Both the position numbers and the translations under genes were made by a program. A stretch of DNA of 64,000 nucleotides from Dokdonella_A sp051958935 (GTDB lineage: Bacteria > Pseudomonadota > Gammaproteobacteria > Xanthomonadales > Rhodanobacteraceae), in NCBI RefSeq assembly GCF_051958935.1, contig NZ_JBQCFP010000127.1, positions 48,878 through 112,877 on the forward strand. Direction: 5' to 3'. Shown here piece after piece: positions 43,097 to 54,253 of the stretch (its first letter is position 1; each line of letters begins with the position of its first letter). Under the pieces are notes generated by a model that did not search any database, had not been told where the DNA came from, and saw nothing but the letters and a program-made list of their open reading frames with translations.

Positions 43097-43276
43097 CGGT
43101 ACGCTCCGGATACGGACAGGGAGGCGATACCGCATGTGCAGTCCGGCCCACCCCCGTGGAGGGGTGAAAGTAGCAAAGGCTTTTTGCGGAGTTGTTTGGC
43201 TCGCGTTAAGCGAGCGGCGATTTCGACGGATTTTTGTGACGCGGTTCCGCTTCGGGCTGCCAACCGGGTAGCGGAA

Positions 43277-43912
43277 TCAGGCGCCGGAGGGCGCCCCGGC
43301 GCCGGCCCGGAGCAGCGCGCGTGCGACCGGGACGATCTCCTCGGTCCACAGCGCATACTGCGCGGCCGATGGGTGCAGGCCGTCGGCGACGAGCATCGCC
43401 TCGCCGCCGCCGGCGTCGCGGGACGCCGTGGTGACGTCGACGAATGCGACGCCGGCGTCCGCGGCGATCGTGCGCGCGGCAGCGTTGAACGCGTCGATCT
43501 GTGCACCGACGTGCGCGGCGTCGCGCCCCTGCTCTCGCGCGAAGCGCGTCACGCCCCAATCGGGAATCGACACGACGAACACGCGTGCGGGCGACCCCGC
43601 GAGCGCGATGGCGCGCGCAAGCAGGGCGTGGAACTCCTCGCGATAGTCGTCGAGCGCGCGGCCGCGATACTGGTTGTTGACGCCGATGAGCAGGCTGACC
43701 AGTGCATACGACGGCGCGAGCGGTGCCGCATCCATCGCCGCGGAGAGTTCGTCGGTGGTCCAGCCCGTGGTCGCCACGATCTCGGGATCGCCGAGCGCGA
43801 CGCCGAGTGCGCGCAGCCGGCGTGCGAGCTGCGCCGGCCAGCGCTCGTCGGCTTCGACGCCCTCGCCGATCGTGTAGGAGTCGCCGAGGGCGAGATAGGT
43901 CGCGGTGTTCAT
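43277..43912 (-). CDS. SGNH/GDSL hydrolase
   Basis: The 211-residue protein carries the esterase blocks: S12 in LALGDSYTIGEG (block I), a Gly in the TTGWTTDEL area (block II), N in IGVNNQYRGR (block III), and the Asp/His pair in DGLHPSAAQY (block V). With ATG 43912 it has no signal peptide and would be cytoplasmic; an N-terminal extension to 44044 is possible but would run into the repeat at 44002. Substrate unknown: acyl esters, acetylated sugars or lysophospholipids. Confidence 0.87.
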   Translation of the reverse strand: MNTATYLALGDSYTIGEGVEADERWPAQLARRLRALGVALGDPEIVATTGWTTDELSAAMDAAPLAPSYALVSLLIGVNNQYRGRALDDYREEFHALLARAIALAGSPARVFVVSIPDWGVTRFAREQGRDAAHVGAQIDAFNAAARTIAADAGVAFVDVTTASRDAGGGEAMLVADGLHPSAAQYALWTEEIVPVARALLRAGAGAPSGA

Positions 43913-44001
43913 CGGGCTCCTTGCAAGGACGACGGCGACGGCAAAGATCGAAGTACCAAGCACACCGCGCAGCGAAGCGTACGCGATCGCGGCACGGTCA
44001 T

Positions 44002-44076
44002 GTAGGGCGGGTCGAGCGCGAAGCGCGAGTCCCGACGTCGACACGGCGGCACGCGCGTCGCGCGTACCGCCCTACG
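44002..44076. repeat. GTAGGGCGGGTCGAGC-type intergenic repeat (copy 3)
   Basis: It starts GTAGGGCGGGTCGAGCGCG, passes GCGAGTCCCGACG, and ends CGCGTACCGCCCTACG; outer ends GTAGGGCGG/CCGCCCTAC are perfect inverted repeats. The TAG stop codon of the aminotransferase gene (44074-44072) lies within the right end. Confidence 0.8.
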
Positions 44077-45310
44077 CGACGCGGCGGGCGGAGGCCTGCG
44101 CCTGGCGTGCGAGTTCGCGCTCGCTGCGCGCGAGCGCATCGGCGAGCACGGCGGGTTCGGGCAGCAGGGTCAGGCGGAAATGGTTGCGCGCGGCAAGGTT
44201 GAAGCTCGATCCGGGCACGAGGATGATCTGTTCGTGCTCGAGCAGGTCGAGCGCGAACGCGGCATCGTCGAAGCCGGGCAGCCGCTCGGCATCGACGCCC
44301 GGGAACGCGTACAGCGCCCCGTCGGGCGCGACCATGCGCAGGAATTCGCTGCGCTCGACCGCGTCGACGACCGCCGCGCGCGCCGAGTGCAGGCGGCCGC
44401 CCGGGCGCGTGAGCGCGCCGATTTCATTCGGCCCTTCGAGCGCGGGCTTGATCGCCCATTGCGCGGTCACGTTGCTGCACAGGCGCAGGCTTGCGAGCAG
44501 GTCGAGTGCGCGCACGAGGTCGTGCACGCGGCGCTCGTTGCCGGTGACGGAGAGCCAGCCGACGCGGTAGCCGCAGGCGAGGTGCACCTTCGACAGGCCG
44601 CCGTAGCTGATGCACGGCGCGTCGCCCGCGAGCGGCGCGAGCGGCGTGAACGCGGCGCCGTCGTAGAGCACGCTGTCGTAGATCTCGTCGCAGAGAAGGA
44701 CGAGCCGGTGGCGGCGCGCGACGTCGACGAGCGCGACGAGCAGTTCGCGCGGATAGACCGCGCCGGTCGGATTGTTCGGGTTGATGATCACGAGCGCGCG
44801 CGTGCGCGGCGTGACCATCGCCTCGACCTCGGCCGGGTCGGGCAGGTGTGCGCGCTCGGGCGGGCACGGGTAGTGCAGCGGCACGCCGCCGTTGAGGCGT
44901 GTCGCCGCGGTCCACAGCGGATAATCCGGCGCGGGCACGAGCACCTCGTCGCCCGCGTCGAGCAGCGCGCGCAGGCTGAGGTCGATCAGTTCGCTGACGC
45001 CGTTGCCGATGAAGACCTGCTCGGCCTTCGCTTCGGCACCGTTGCGGCAATGCTGCGCGGCGACCGCCTCGCGTGCCTCGAGCAGGCCCTGCTGGTGGCA
45101 GTACGCCTCGCTCCTGGGCAGCGCGGTCGCGATCGCGTCGCGCAGATGCTGCGGCACGCGGAAGCCGAACAGGCCGGGATTGCCGATGTTGAGGCGCAGG
45201 ATCGCCTTGCCTTCGGCCTCCAGCTCGTGCGCGCGCCGGCTGAGCGGTCCGCGGATGTCGTAACGCACGTCTTCGAGGCGGCGGCTGGTCGCGACCGTTG
45301 GATGCGGCAT
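44072..45310 (-). CDS. alaA: AlaA-type pyridoxal-phosphate aminotransferase
   Basis: The 412-residue class I aminotransferase has the PLP lysine K241 (GGLSKVHLACGYRVGW), the Asn/Pro motif IINPNNPTGAVYP and the LCDEIYDSVLYDG segment. The N-terminus ILRLNIGNPGLFGFRVP resembles E. coli AlaA, which makes alanine from pyruvate and glutamate. Aspartate or valine-pyruvate specificity cannot be excluded. ATG 45310 was used because the upstream extension is Arg/Cys-rich. The last codons and the TAG sit at the edge of an intergenic repeat. Confidence 0.87.
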   Translation of the reverse strand: MPHPTVATSRRLEDVRYDIRGPLSRRAHELEAEGKAILRLNIGNPGLFGFRVPQHLRDAIATALPRSEAYCHQQGLLEAREAVAAQHCRNGAEAKAEQVFIGNGVSELIDLSLRALLDAGDEVLVPAPDYPLWTAATRLNGGVPLHYPCPPERAHLPDPAEVEAMVTPRTRALVIINPNNPTGAVYPRELLVALVDVARRHRLVLLCDEIYDSVLYDGAAFTPLAPLAGDAPCISYGGLSKVHLACGYRVGWLSVTGNERRVHDLVRALDLLASLRLCSNVTAQWAIKPALEGPNEIGALTRPGGRLHSARAAVVDAVERSEFLRMVAPDGALYAFPGVDAERLPGFDDAAFALDLLEHEQIILVPGSSFNLAARNHFRLTLLPEPAVLADALARSERELARQAQASARRVA

Positions 45311-45463
45311 GTCCCTTTCCCGGCATGGTGTACGTCGACCGATCCTAGCAGCGCGTTTGCTGCACCGCACGCGAGGCGCGCCCGATTCGGGTACCTGCGC
45401 GCCGTCGTCCGCGCATCCACGCCGGCTGCCCGGCGGGCGCACGGGCGGGGATGTGGCCTTTGC

Positions 45464-45469
45464 TAGAAT
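45464..45469 (+). promoter_or_regulatory. Extended -10 TGCTAGAAT, leaderless-type, before rsgA
   Basis: TAGAAT with an upstream TGC ends 7 bases before ATG 45477. The transcript should start at the ATG. No Shine-Dalgarno sequence is present, and no -35 element is evident. Confidence 0.5.
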
Positions 45470-45476
45470 CCGGCCG

Positions 45477-46547
45477 ATGCCGATCGATGATCCCCAACAG
45501 CGCCTCGCCCGCATCGGCTGGCGTACGCAGGTGCTGCCGGAGGACGTCGATGCCGCCGCGATCGCGCGCGTCGTCGCGCAGCACCGGACCGGCTACCAGC
45601 TGCACGACGGCGACGAGACCTTCAACGCGCAGCCGGCCGCGCGCTTCCTCAAGCGCGATTTCGCCCCGACCGGGCGGCCCGCGGTCGGCGATTTCGTCGT
45701 CGTCGCCGCGGGCACGCCGCCGACGATCGAACGCGTGCTGCCGCGGCGCACCGAACTCAAGCGCGGCGCGGCCGGCGAGAGCCACCAGCGCCAGCTCATC
45801 GCGACCAATGTCGATGCGGTGTTCGTGCTGAGTGGCCTCGACCATGACTTCAACCCTGCGCGCATCGAGCGCTACCTGGTGCTGATCCAGGGCAGCGGCG
45901 CGACGCCGGTGCTCGTGCTCACCAAGGCCGATCGCGCCGACGGAGTCGACCTTGTCGCCGACGACCTGCGGCGGCGCGTGCCCGGCGTCGAAGTGCACGC
46001 GATCAATGCGAAGTCGGCCGGGAGCGTGGCACCGCTGCTCGCCCATCTCGGGCCGGGGCACACCGCGGTGCTCGTCGGCTCGTCCGGCGCGGGCAAGTCG
46101 ACCTTGACCAACACGCTGCTCGGCGAGTCGCGCCAGGCGACCGGCAGCGTGCGCGAGCACGACAGCCGCGGTCGCCACACGACGACGCACCGCGCGCTGA
46201 TCCTGCTGCCGAGTGGCGGTTGCCTCATCGATACGCCCGGCATGCGCGAACTCAAACTCACGGGCGAGGAGCAGATCGACCAGGGCCAGTTCGCCGACAT
46301 CGACGAACTCGCGCAGGCTTGCCGCTTCGGCGACTGCATGCATGCGAGCGAGCCCGGCTGCGCGGTGCAGGCCGCGCTCGCCGATGGCCGCCTCGATCCG
46401 GATCGCTGGCGCAACTACTTGAAGCTCCGCGACGAACTCGCCGCGACCGCCGATGCGCTCGAGGCGCAGATGCGTCGCCGCAGCGAGGCGAAGGTGCTGA
46501 CGAAAGCGCTCGGCAAGCGCCTCAACGAGAAGTACGGCCGCCACTGA
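45477..46547 (+). CDS. rsgA: Small ribosomal subunit biogenesis GTPase RsgA
   Basis: The 356-residue circularly permuted GTPase checks late 30S assembly. The order of motifs is G4 (LVLTKADRAD), then G1 (VGSSGAGKSTLTN), then G3 (DTPGMREL), which is diagnostic. An N-terminal OB-fold region and a C-terminal zinc knuckle (CRFGDCMHASEPGCAV) are present. The switch region HDSRGRHTTTHR is conserved. The downstream 200 bases hold repeats only. Confidence 0.95.
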   Translation: MPIDDPQQRLARIGWRTQVLPEDVDAAAIARVVAQHRTGYQLHDGDETFNAQPAARFLKRDFAPTGRPAVGDFVVVAAGTPPTIERVLPRRTELKRGAAGESHQRQLIATNVDAVFVLSGLDHDFNPARIERYLVLIQGSGATPVLVLTKADRADGVDLVADDLRRRVPGVEVHAINAKSAGSVAPLLAHLGPGHTAVLVGSSGAGKSTLTNTLLGESRQATGSVREHDSRGRHTTTHRALILLPSGGCLIDTPGMRELKLTGEEQIDQGQFADIDELAQACRFGDCMHASEPGCAVQAALADGRLDPDRWRNYLKLRDELAATADALEAQMRRRSEAKVLTKALGKRLNEKYGRH

Positions 46548-46570
46548 GCCGCCTTCCGCGCGCCGGCTTT

Positions 46571-46694
46571 TCGTAGAGCGGCCAGCCGCGATGCCCTTCG
46601 TCCGCACGAACGAACGCATCACGGCTGAAGCCGCTCCCACAGAAGAAAATTCCCGAGTAGGGCGGATCAAGGCGCGTCAGCGCCGGATCGCCGC
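46571..46694. repeat. Composite intergenic repeats downstream of rsgA
   Basis: GTAGAGCGGCCAGCCGCGATG and CATCACGGCTGAAGCCGCTCC (shown separately, 46574 on) form one inverted pair. GTAGGGCGGATCAAGGCGCG at 46657-46694, a variant of the GTAGGGCGG family, follows. The block lies between the convergent rsgA and beta-helix genes; nothing else is seen in this gap. Confidence 0.55.
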
Positions 46695-46753
46695 TTCGCG
46701 CATCGATCCAGCCCTGGCGGAAGCCGATGCTGTCTCGGCCCTAGGCCCTCACC

Positions 46754-48910
46754 TCATGGCACCGTCGTCCCGTGGGCCCGCACCATGAACGCGCCCGGCA
46801 GCACGACGTATTGCGGGTCGTCGTTGCGCGTGCCGAACGGTGCGGAGGCGAGGTCGTCGATGGTCGCGGCGATGTCGGGCGCGTAGAAGAACCATGAGTC
46901 GTGGCCGGAAGCGCCGGTGTCGACGCGTGCCGGCCTGTCGGCGCCGCCGTCGAGCTTCGCACTCGCGCCGACGAAGAAGCCTCCCTGCACGTACGTCGGT
47001 GGCAGGTCGACGACGAAGAACGTGTCGTTGAATACGTCCGGCGTCGCGGTCGCGCTAGCCACCGCATGTGCATTGCGCGGGTCGCCGTCGCCGTCGTCGT
47101 CCTCGAGCAGCCAGAACGTGACCGAGCCGTTCGCGAGCGAGGGGAACGTCGGGCCGAACGCGACCGAGATGCGCGTGACGATCTCGCCGCCGGGTGCCGC
47201 AGCGAAATAGTTGCCCCAGAGCATGTCCGGATCGAACGTCGACGGCGGTCCCTGGTTGGTATCGCCATCGCCGTCGTCGTAGGCGTGGTCGATCGCGATC
47301 GGCACGATGGGGCCGTCGAAGCCGTCGGCGAAGATCGTGTCGGCCGGAGGTTGCTGGGTTTCGAACGCGCCGATGTCGGCGGCGGCGCCCGATACGCGCG
47401 CGAACACGCCGCCGCGCTGATCGGTCACGAGCGCGGCGGGGTTGCCGCCGGCGTCGAGCGCGGGGCTGCCGGCGCCGAGCGCACGCGTGCGCGTCGGGCC
47501 GCCGTTCCAGGCGAGCGGGAACAGCAGCGGGTCGGCGTCGATCGTGTCGCTCGGCAGCGACACGTTCGCGGCGGCCGCCTGGACGAGGTTGTTCGAACCG
47601 GTCACGGCGAGCGGCGACTGGATGTCGAACGTCGCGATGTCACTCGGCTCGGGCGGCGAGCAGGTCTCGCAGACGGTGTTCGCCGCGAAGATCGTGCTCA
47701 TGATCGACAACGGCTGGGACGCGTCGGCGAACAGCAGGCCGGCGCCGCTCGTGACGGTGCTGAAATTGGATGTCACCGTGCTGTTGGAGATCGTCACGGG
47801 CCGCACGGAGTACACGCCCGCGCCGCCGTCGGCCGTATTGCCGTCGATCGTGCTGTTGATGATGGCGAGCGCGGTGTCCTGCGGCGGCGGCGGTTCGCCG
47901 TAGACGCTGAACAGCGCCTTGTGCAGGCCGCCGCCGTGGCCGTCGGCGACGTTGCCGTCGATGGTCGAGCCGCTGATCGTCGCGGTGCCGCGCACGTAGA
48001 TGCCACCGCCGTTGGCGTTTTCGCCGTCCAGCGTCGCCGTGATCGTGTTGCCGGAGATCGTGCTGTCGACGAGCGACAGCTCGCCGCGCGAATAGAGCCC
48101 GCCGCCGACGCTCGCGTAGCCGTCGTAGGACGCGTACGGCGCGGTCACCGAATTGCCCGAGATCGTGCTGCGCACGAGCGTCGCACCGTCGCTCGCGTAC
48201 GCACCGCCACCCGCGCCGGTGCCGTGTGTGCCGGTCGCGGTCAGGGTCGAGTTCGTGATCGAGCTGTCGGTCATCACGAGGGTCGTCACGTCGACCGCGC
48301 CGCCTAAGACGAGCGAGTAGGTTCCGCTCGCGTGGCAGTTCGTGACGGTGACGCGATTGAGCGCGAGCGTGCCGCCGAAGCCTTCGATGCAGGCCGCGAG
48401 GCTGCCCGCGTAGCTGCCGTTGGCGATCGTGAGGTCGTTGACGGTGAACGTGCCGGTGTTGCTCGAGAATCCGCCGATCACGAGCACCTGCGACTGGCCG
48501 CCCGCTTCGATCGTGAGCGCATGGCGCCCCGGGCCCTGCAACGTCACGTCGTAGAGGTGATGCTCGCCGAGCACGCTCGTGTCGAGTGGGCCCTGGGTCA
48601 AGGTGATCGTGCTGCAGGTGAGCGCGGAAAGGTCGACCACGTCGCCTTCGGCTGCGCTGGCGAGGACGCTGCGCAGGCTGCCCGGGCTGTCGTCGTCGAG
48701 GCAGTGGGTCACCGGCAGCGTCGCGCCGCGCGGGGCCGGCGCATGCGGGGCGCGCGCGTGCGGCGGGCGACGCCGGGCTTCGAGGCGCAGCGCATGGCGC
48801 GCCGAAACGCCCTTCGTCGGCGTGGCCGGTACGGCGGCGTCGACCGGCAGGGCGCAGGCGAGCGCCGCGGCGAGCGGGACGGGACGGAGCAGGCGAAGGT
48901 GGCGCGTCAT
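46754..48910 (-). CDS. Secreted parallel beta-helix protein with internal IFADGFD motif
   Basis: The 718-residue protein has a signal peptide (LAAALACALPVDA|AV) and a long beta-helix region (about 70-510) with many rungs such as DSTISGNTI, GSTIDGNVAD and NSTVTSNFS, typical of polymorphic outer membrane/pectate-lyase-fold proteins. IFADGFD stands at residues 526-532, exactly between the helix and a separate C-terminal beta domain (DAYDDGDGD-type acidic turns, possible Ca2+ binding). No catalytic site is recognised. It probably functions at the cell surface or outside the cell. Confidence 0.83.
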   Translation of the reverse strand: MTRHLRLLRPVPLAAALACALPVDAAVPATPTKGVSARHALRLEARRRPPHARAPHAPAPRGATLPVTHCLDDDSPGSLRSVLASAAEGDVVDLSALTCSTITLTQGPLDTSVLGEHHLYDVTLQGPGRHALTIEAGGQSQVLVIGGFSSNTGTFTVNDLTIANGSYAGSLAACIEGFGGTLALNRVTVTNCHASGTYSLVLGGAVDVTTLVMTDSSITNSTLTATGTHGTGAGGGAYASDGATLVRSTISGNSVTAPYASYDGYASVGGGLYSRGELSLVDSTISGNTITATLDGENANGGGIYVRGTATISGSTIDGNVADGHGGGLHKALFSVYGEPPPPQDTALAIINSTIDGNTADGGAGVYSVRPVTISNSTVTSNFSTVTSGAGLLFADASQPLSIMSTIFAANTVCETCSPPEPSDIATFDIQSPLAVTGSNNLVQAAAANVSLPSDTIDADPLLFPLAWNGGPTRTRALGAGSPALDAGGNPAALVTDQRGGVFARVSGAAADIGAFETQQPPADTIFADGFDGPIVPIAIDHAYDDGDGDTNQGPPSTFDPDMLWGNYFAAAPGGEIVTRISVAFGPTFPSLANGSVTFWLLEDDDGDGDPRNAHAVASATATPDVFNDTFFVVDLPPTYVQGGFFVGASAKLDGGADRPARVDTGASGHDSWFFYAPDIAATIDDLASAPFGTRNDDPQYVVLPGAFMVRAHGTTVP

Positions 48911-49007
48911 GTCGATCTCCCTGTGGCGTGACGCGGACCCCCCCGGTCACCACGGCCCATCGTGCAAGAGGTCTGCTAAGGTTGCGCTGAACGAAGCATG
49001 GGTGGAC

Positions 49008-50264
49008 ATGGCTGCCGTTGCCGCGGATCTGCATGCGACGCTGGACGCGCGCCTCGTCGAGGCGACGCGCGGCATCCGCCTGCTCGATTCGGTGAGCTGG
49101 CCGGCATCGATCGAACTCGGCTTCATCGCGGCGTGGAAGGCCGGGCGCGCGAAGCTGCCCGAGGTGGCCTACCCACGCCTCGACTTCGGGGATACGCGCG
49201 CGAAACTCGACGCGATCTCCGCCGCCGCCGACGCCGCGCACCCGGTCGGCGACTACATCCGTCGCACCGCCGAATCGTGGCGCGTCGCCACCGACCTGCT
49301 CGAGGCGATGGGCACGCCGGCGGTCACCGCGCACTCGGCCAAGCTGTACGGTCTGCCCGGCGACCGCGTGCCCGGCGCGACCCTCACCAACGTCGACGCG
49401 GCGCGCCACTTCATCGCGATCGCCGACGAGTACAACAGCGGTGCGCCGCTCGACGAGATCGAGACGCGGATTCCCGCCGAGTTGCTGCGCATCGAACTCA
49501 AGCAGCGGCTCGACGGCTTCTTCGGCGTCGATGCGATCCGCGTCGAGGTCGACCCCGAGCTCATCGCCAAGGCGGCTGCCGGCGCGACCCGCATCCGCCT
49601 GCGCTCGGCGACGACGTTCTCCAACTACGACCGCGACCAGCTGCTCGCGCACGAGGCGTTCGTGCATTCGCTCACCGCCTTGAACGGCCGCGCGCAGCCG
49701 CATCTCAAATCGCTCGCACGCTCGTCGCCGCGCATCACCGCGACGCAGGAGGGGCTCGCCGTGTTCGCCGAGCTCATGTCCGGTTCGATCGACATCTCGC
49801 GCATGAAGCGCATCAGCCTGCGCATCCTCGGCATCGACATGGCGATCCGCGGCGCCGATTTCATCGAGGTGTTCCGTTTCTTCATGGATGCGGGACAGAG
49901 CGAGATCGACAGCTTCACCTCGGCGCAGCGCGTGTTCCGCGGCGCGCCGGTCGGCGGCGGTGCGGCGTTCACCAAGGACGCGGTGTACCTGCGCGGCCTG
50001 CTCTCGGTGCACACGTTCTTCCGTTGGGCGCTGAAGAACCAGCGCATGGCGCTGTGCCGCAACCTGTTCGCGGGGAAGTTCGCGCTGCACGACGTGATCG
50101 CGCTGGAACCGCACTTCGCCGACGGCTACATCGCGCAGCCGCGCTACCTGCCGCCGTGGGTGCAGCACGCGCACGGCCTCGCCGGCATGCTCGCGTTCTC
50201 GCTGTTCGCCAACCGCATCCGCGTCGACCGCGTCGAGGCGGACGATCTCGTGCTTGGCCTTTGA
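49008..50264 (+). CDS. QEGLA-motif protein (TIGR02421/DUF1704 family)
   Basis: The 418-residue protein contains ATQEGLAVFAELMSGS, the QEGLA motif of the flavohemoglobin expression-modulating family, and LLAHEAFVHSLTALNG, which with the Glu of QEGLA forms an HExxH-like metal-binding arrangement (HEAFVH). It may be a metallopeptidase related to MATCAP/KIAA0895L-type enzymes, which share this domain. There is no signal peptide. ATG 49008 was chosen; a TAAGGT -10 candidate lies at 48976-48981. It is divergent from the beta-helix gene. Confidence 0.87.
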   Translation: MAAVAADLHATLDARLVEATRGIRLLDSVSWPASIELGFIAAWKAGRAKLPEVAYPRLDFGDTRAKLDAISAAADAAHPVGDYIRRTAESWRVATDLLEAMGTPAVTAHSAKLYGLPGDRVPGATLTNVDAARHFIAIADEYNSGAPLDEIETRIPAELLRIELKQRLDGFFGVDAIRVEVDPELIAKAAAGATRIRLRSATTFSNYDRDQLLAHEAFVHSLTALNGRAQPHLKSLARSSPRITATQEGLAVFAELMSGSIDISRMKRISLRILGIDMAIRGADFIEVFRFFMDAGQSEIDSFTSAQRVFRGAPVGGGAAFTKDAVYLRGLLSVHTFFRWALKNQRMALCRNLFAGKFALHDVIALEPHFADGYIAQPRYLPPWVQHAHGLAGMLAFSLFANRIRVDRVEADDLVLGL

Positions 50265-50339
50265 ACGCGCGCCGGATATTTTGCATCGCTCATCCGCCGC
50301 CGCTTCGCGGCGACACGCCACCTCGAGGAAAATCCGAAC

Positions 50340-51653
50340 GTGAAAAACCCGCTGCTCGCCGCCGCCTTCGCGACCGCCTTCGCGGCGGCGCCCGCCCACG
50401 CCGCCGACGACGCGCGCGCGCAGGTCGAACCGCTGCTGCCGCGGATCACCGCGTGGCGGCGCGACCTGCACCAGCATCCGGAACTCAGCAATCGCGAGGT
50501 GCGCACGTCGAAGCTCGTCGCCGCCGAACTGAAGAAGCTCGGCCTCGAGGTGCGCACCGGCATCGCGAAGACCGGCGTGGTCGGCATCCTCAAGGGCGGC
50601 AGGCCCGGGCCGAAGCTCGCGATCCGCGCCGACATGGACGCGCTGCCGGTCACCGAGGAAGTCGACCTGCCGTTCGCGTCGAAGGCGAAGGGCGAGTACA
50701 TGGGCAAGACCGTCGGCGTCATGCACGCATGCGGCCACGACGCGCACACGGCGATGACGCTCGGTGTCGCCTCCGTGCTCGCCAGGCAGCGCAAGGACCT
50801 CGCGGGCGAAGTCATGTTCGTGTTCCAGCCGGCCGAGGAAGGCGCGCCCGCGGGTGAGGAGGGTGGCGCGCCGCTGATGGTCAAGGACGGCGTGTTCAAC
50901 GACTTCAAGCCGGACGCGGTGTTCGGCATGCACGTCGTCAGCGCCTACCCGGTCGGCGACGTCGCCGTTCGCGCGGGCGGCGCGATGGCGAGTTCGGACA
51001 CGTTCCGCATCACCGTGCACGGCCGCCAGGCGCATGGCGCGACGCCGTGGAAGGGCGTCGACGCGGTCGTCACCGCGGCCCAGATCGTGACCCACGCGCA
51101 GACGATCGTGAGCCGCCGGCTCGACATCAACAAGGATCCGGCGGTCGTCACGTTCGGCGTGTTCAACGGCGGCCAGCGTTTCAACATCGTCTCCGACACC
51201 GCGCACCTCGAAGGCACGGTGCGCGCGTTCGACGAGGACATGCGCCAGCAGGCCCTCGCCGCACTCAAGGACATCACCGAGCACGTCGCCGCCGCGAACG
51301 GTGCGACTGTCGATGCGGAGATTCCCGCGCCGGGCAGCAACCCGGTCAACTACAACGATCCCGCGCTGACCGCGCGCGTGTGCGCGAGCCTCGAGGCGGC
51401 GGTCGGCCGCGAGCACGTGCTCGAGGCGCAGCGCTGGACGGCGTCGGAGGACTTCCCGCAGCTCGGCCAGGGGGCGCGCGCGCCGAGCGTCTACTTCTTC
51501 GTCGGCGCGACGCCGGTGGGACAGGACCCGGCTGCCGCGCCGACCAACCATTCGCCGAAGTTCTTCCTCGACGAGGGTGCGCTCGGCGTCGGCACGAGCG
51601 CGATGCTGCAGGCGGCGCTCGACTTCCTCGGCAGCGATACGGCGCGCCCGTAG
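50340..51653 (+). CDS. Exported M20 family amidohydrolase/peptidase
   Basis: The 437-residue protein starts at GTG 50340 with GAGGAAAA upstream and has a signal peptide (LLAAAFATAFAAAPAHA|AD). The M20D motifs are RRDLHQHPELSNRE, the metal-binding MHACGHDAHT, and QPAEEGAPAGEEGG with the catalytic Glu. A dimerisation (lid) domain is inserted at about 215-330. Relatives hydrolyse N-acyl amino acids or hippurate. Export suggests a role in nutrient scavenging. It follows the QEGLA gene in the same direction. Confidence 0.9.
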   Translation: MKNPLLAAAFATAFAAAPAHAADDARAQVEPLLPRITAWRRDLHQHPELSNREVRTSKLVAAELKKLGLEVRTGIAKTGVVGILKGGRPGPKLAIRADMDALPVTEEVDLPFASKAKGEYMGKTVGVMHACGHDAHTAMTLGVASVLARQRKDLAGEVMFVFQPAEEGAPAGEEGGAPLMVKDGVFNDFKPDAVFGMHVVSAYPVGDVAVRAGGAMASSDTFRITVHGRQAHGATPWKGVDAVVTAAQIVTHAQTIVSRRLDINKDPAVVTFGVFNGGQRFNIVSDTAHLEGTVRAFDEDMRQQALAALKDITEHVAAANGATVDAEIPAPGSNPVNYNDPALTARVCASLEAAVGREHVLEAQRWTASEDFPQLGQGARAPSVYFFVGATPVGQDPAAAPTNHSPKFFLDEGALGVGTSAMLQAALDFLGSDTARP

Positions 51654-51725
51654 CGCGGTCCGCGAGCCCGTTCGGTGCGGCCCCGTGCCGCGCCGATCGG
51701 CGCCAGGCCGGCGTCGGCGCGATGC

Positions 51726-51731
51726 TATAGT
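51726..51731 (+). promoter_or_regulatory. Extended -10 TGCTATAGT before maeB
   Basis: TATAGT preceded by TGC, 50 bases upstream of ATG 51782. It predicts an mRNA leader of about 43 bases. Confidence 0.45.
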
Positions 51732-51781
51732 CCGGTGATCCCATTCCATCCGCGCGGACATCGGCGCGCGCCGCCCGACCC

Positions 51782-54070
<2,289 letters not shown>

Positions 54071-54073
<3 letters not shown>

Positions 54074-54187
54074 CAGGCTGTCGAAAAACAGCCTGCGGAC
54101 GCGATCCAGTTGTTGAATCGCGGAAGCGAGTTCGGACTCGCTGAGTTGAAAAAGCGCTGGATCGCGCCTTTTTCAACATCCTGCTAG
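54071..54187. repeat. MITE-like repeat with terminal inverted ends (copy 2, 117 bases)
   Basis: It starts TAGCAGGCTGTCGAAAAACA and ends TTTTTCAACATCCTGCTAG, giving inverted ends CTAGCAGG/CCTGCTAG. It contains the same hairpins as the copy at 23597-23756 and lacks about 45 internal bases. It supplies the maeB TAG stop codon. Confidence 0.82.
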
Positions 54188-54253
54188 CCCGTGGCCCCGC
54201 GCGCCGCCTTCCCCCGTGGACGAGCGAGGAACGGCGACACGGCGGCGGGCGAC

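Noticed and set aside
47640..51761. A 1373-codon minus-strand open frame spanning the QEGLA and M20 genes
   Set aside because: It crosses three well-supported genes, and its composition is that of a GC-rich shadow frame.
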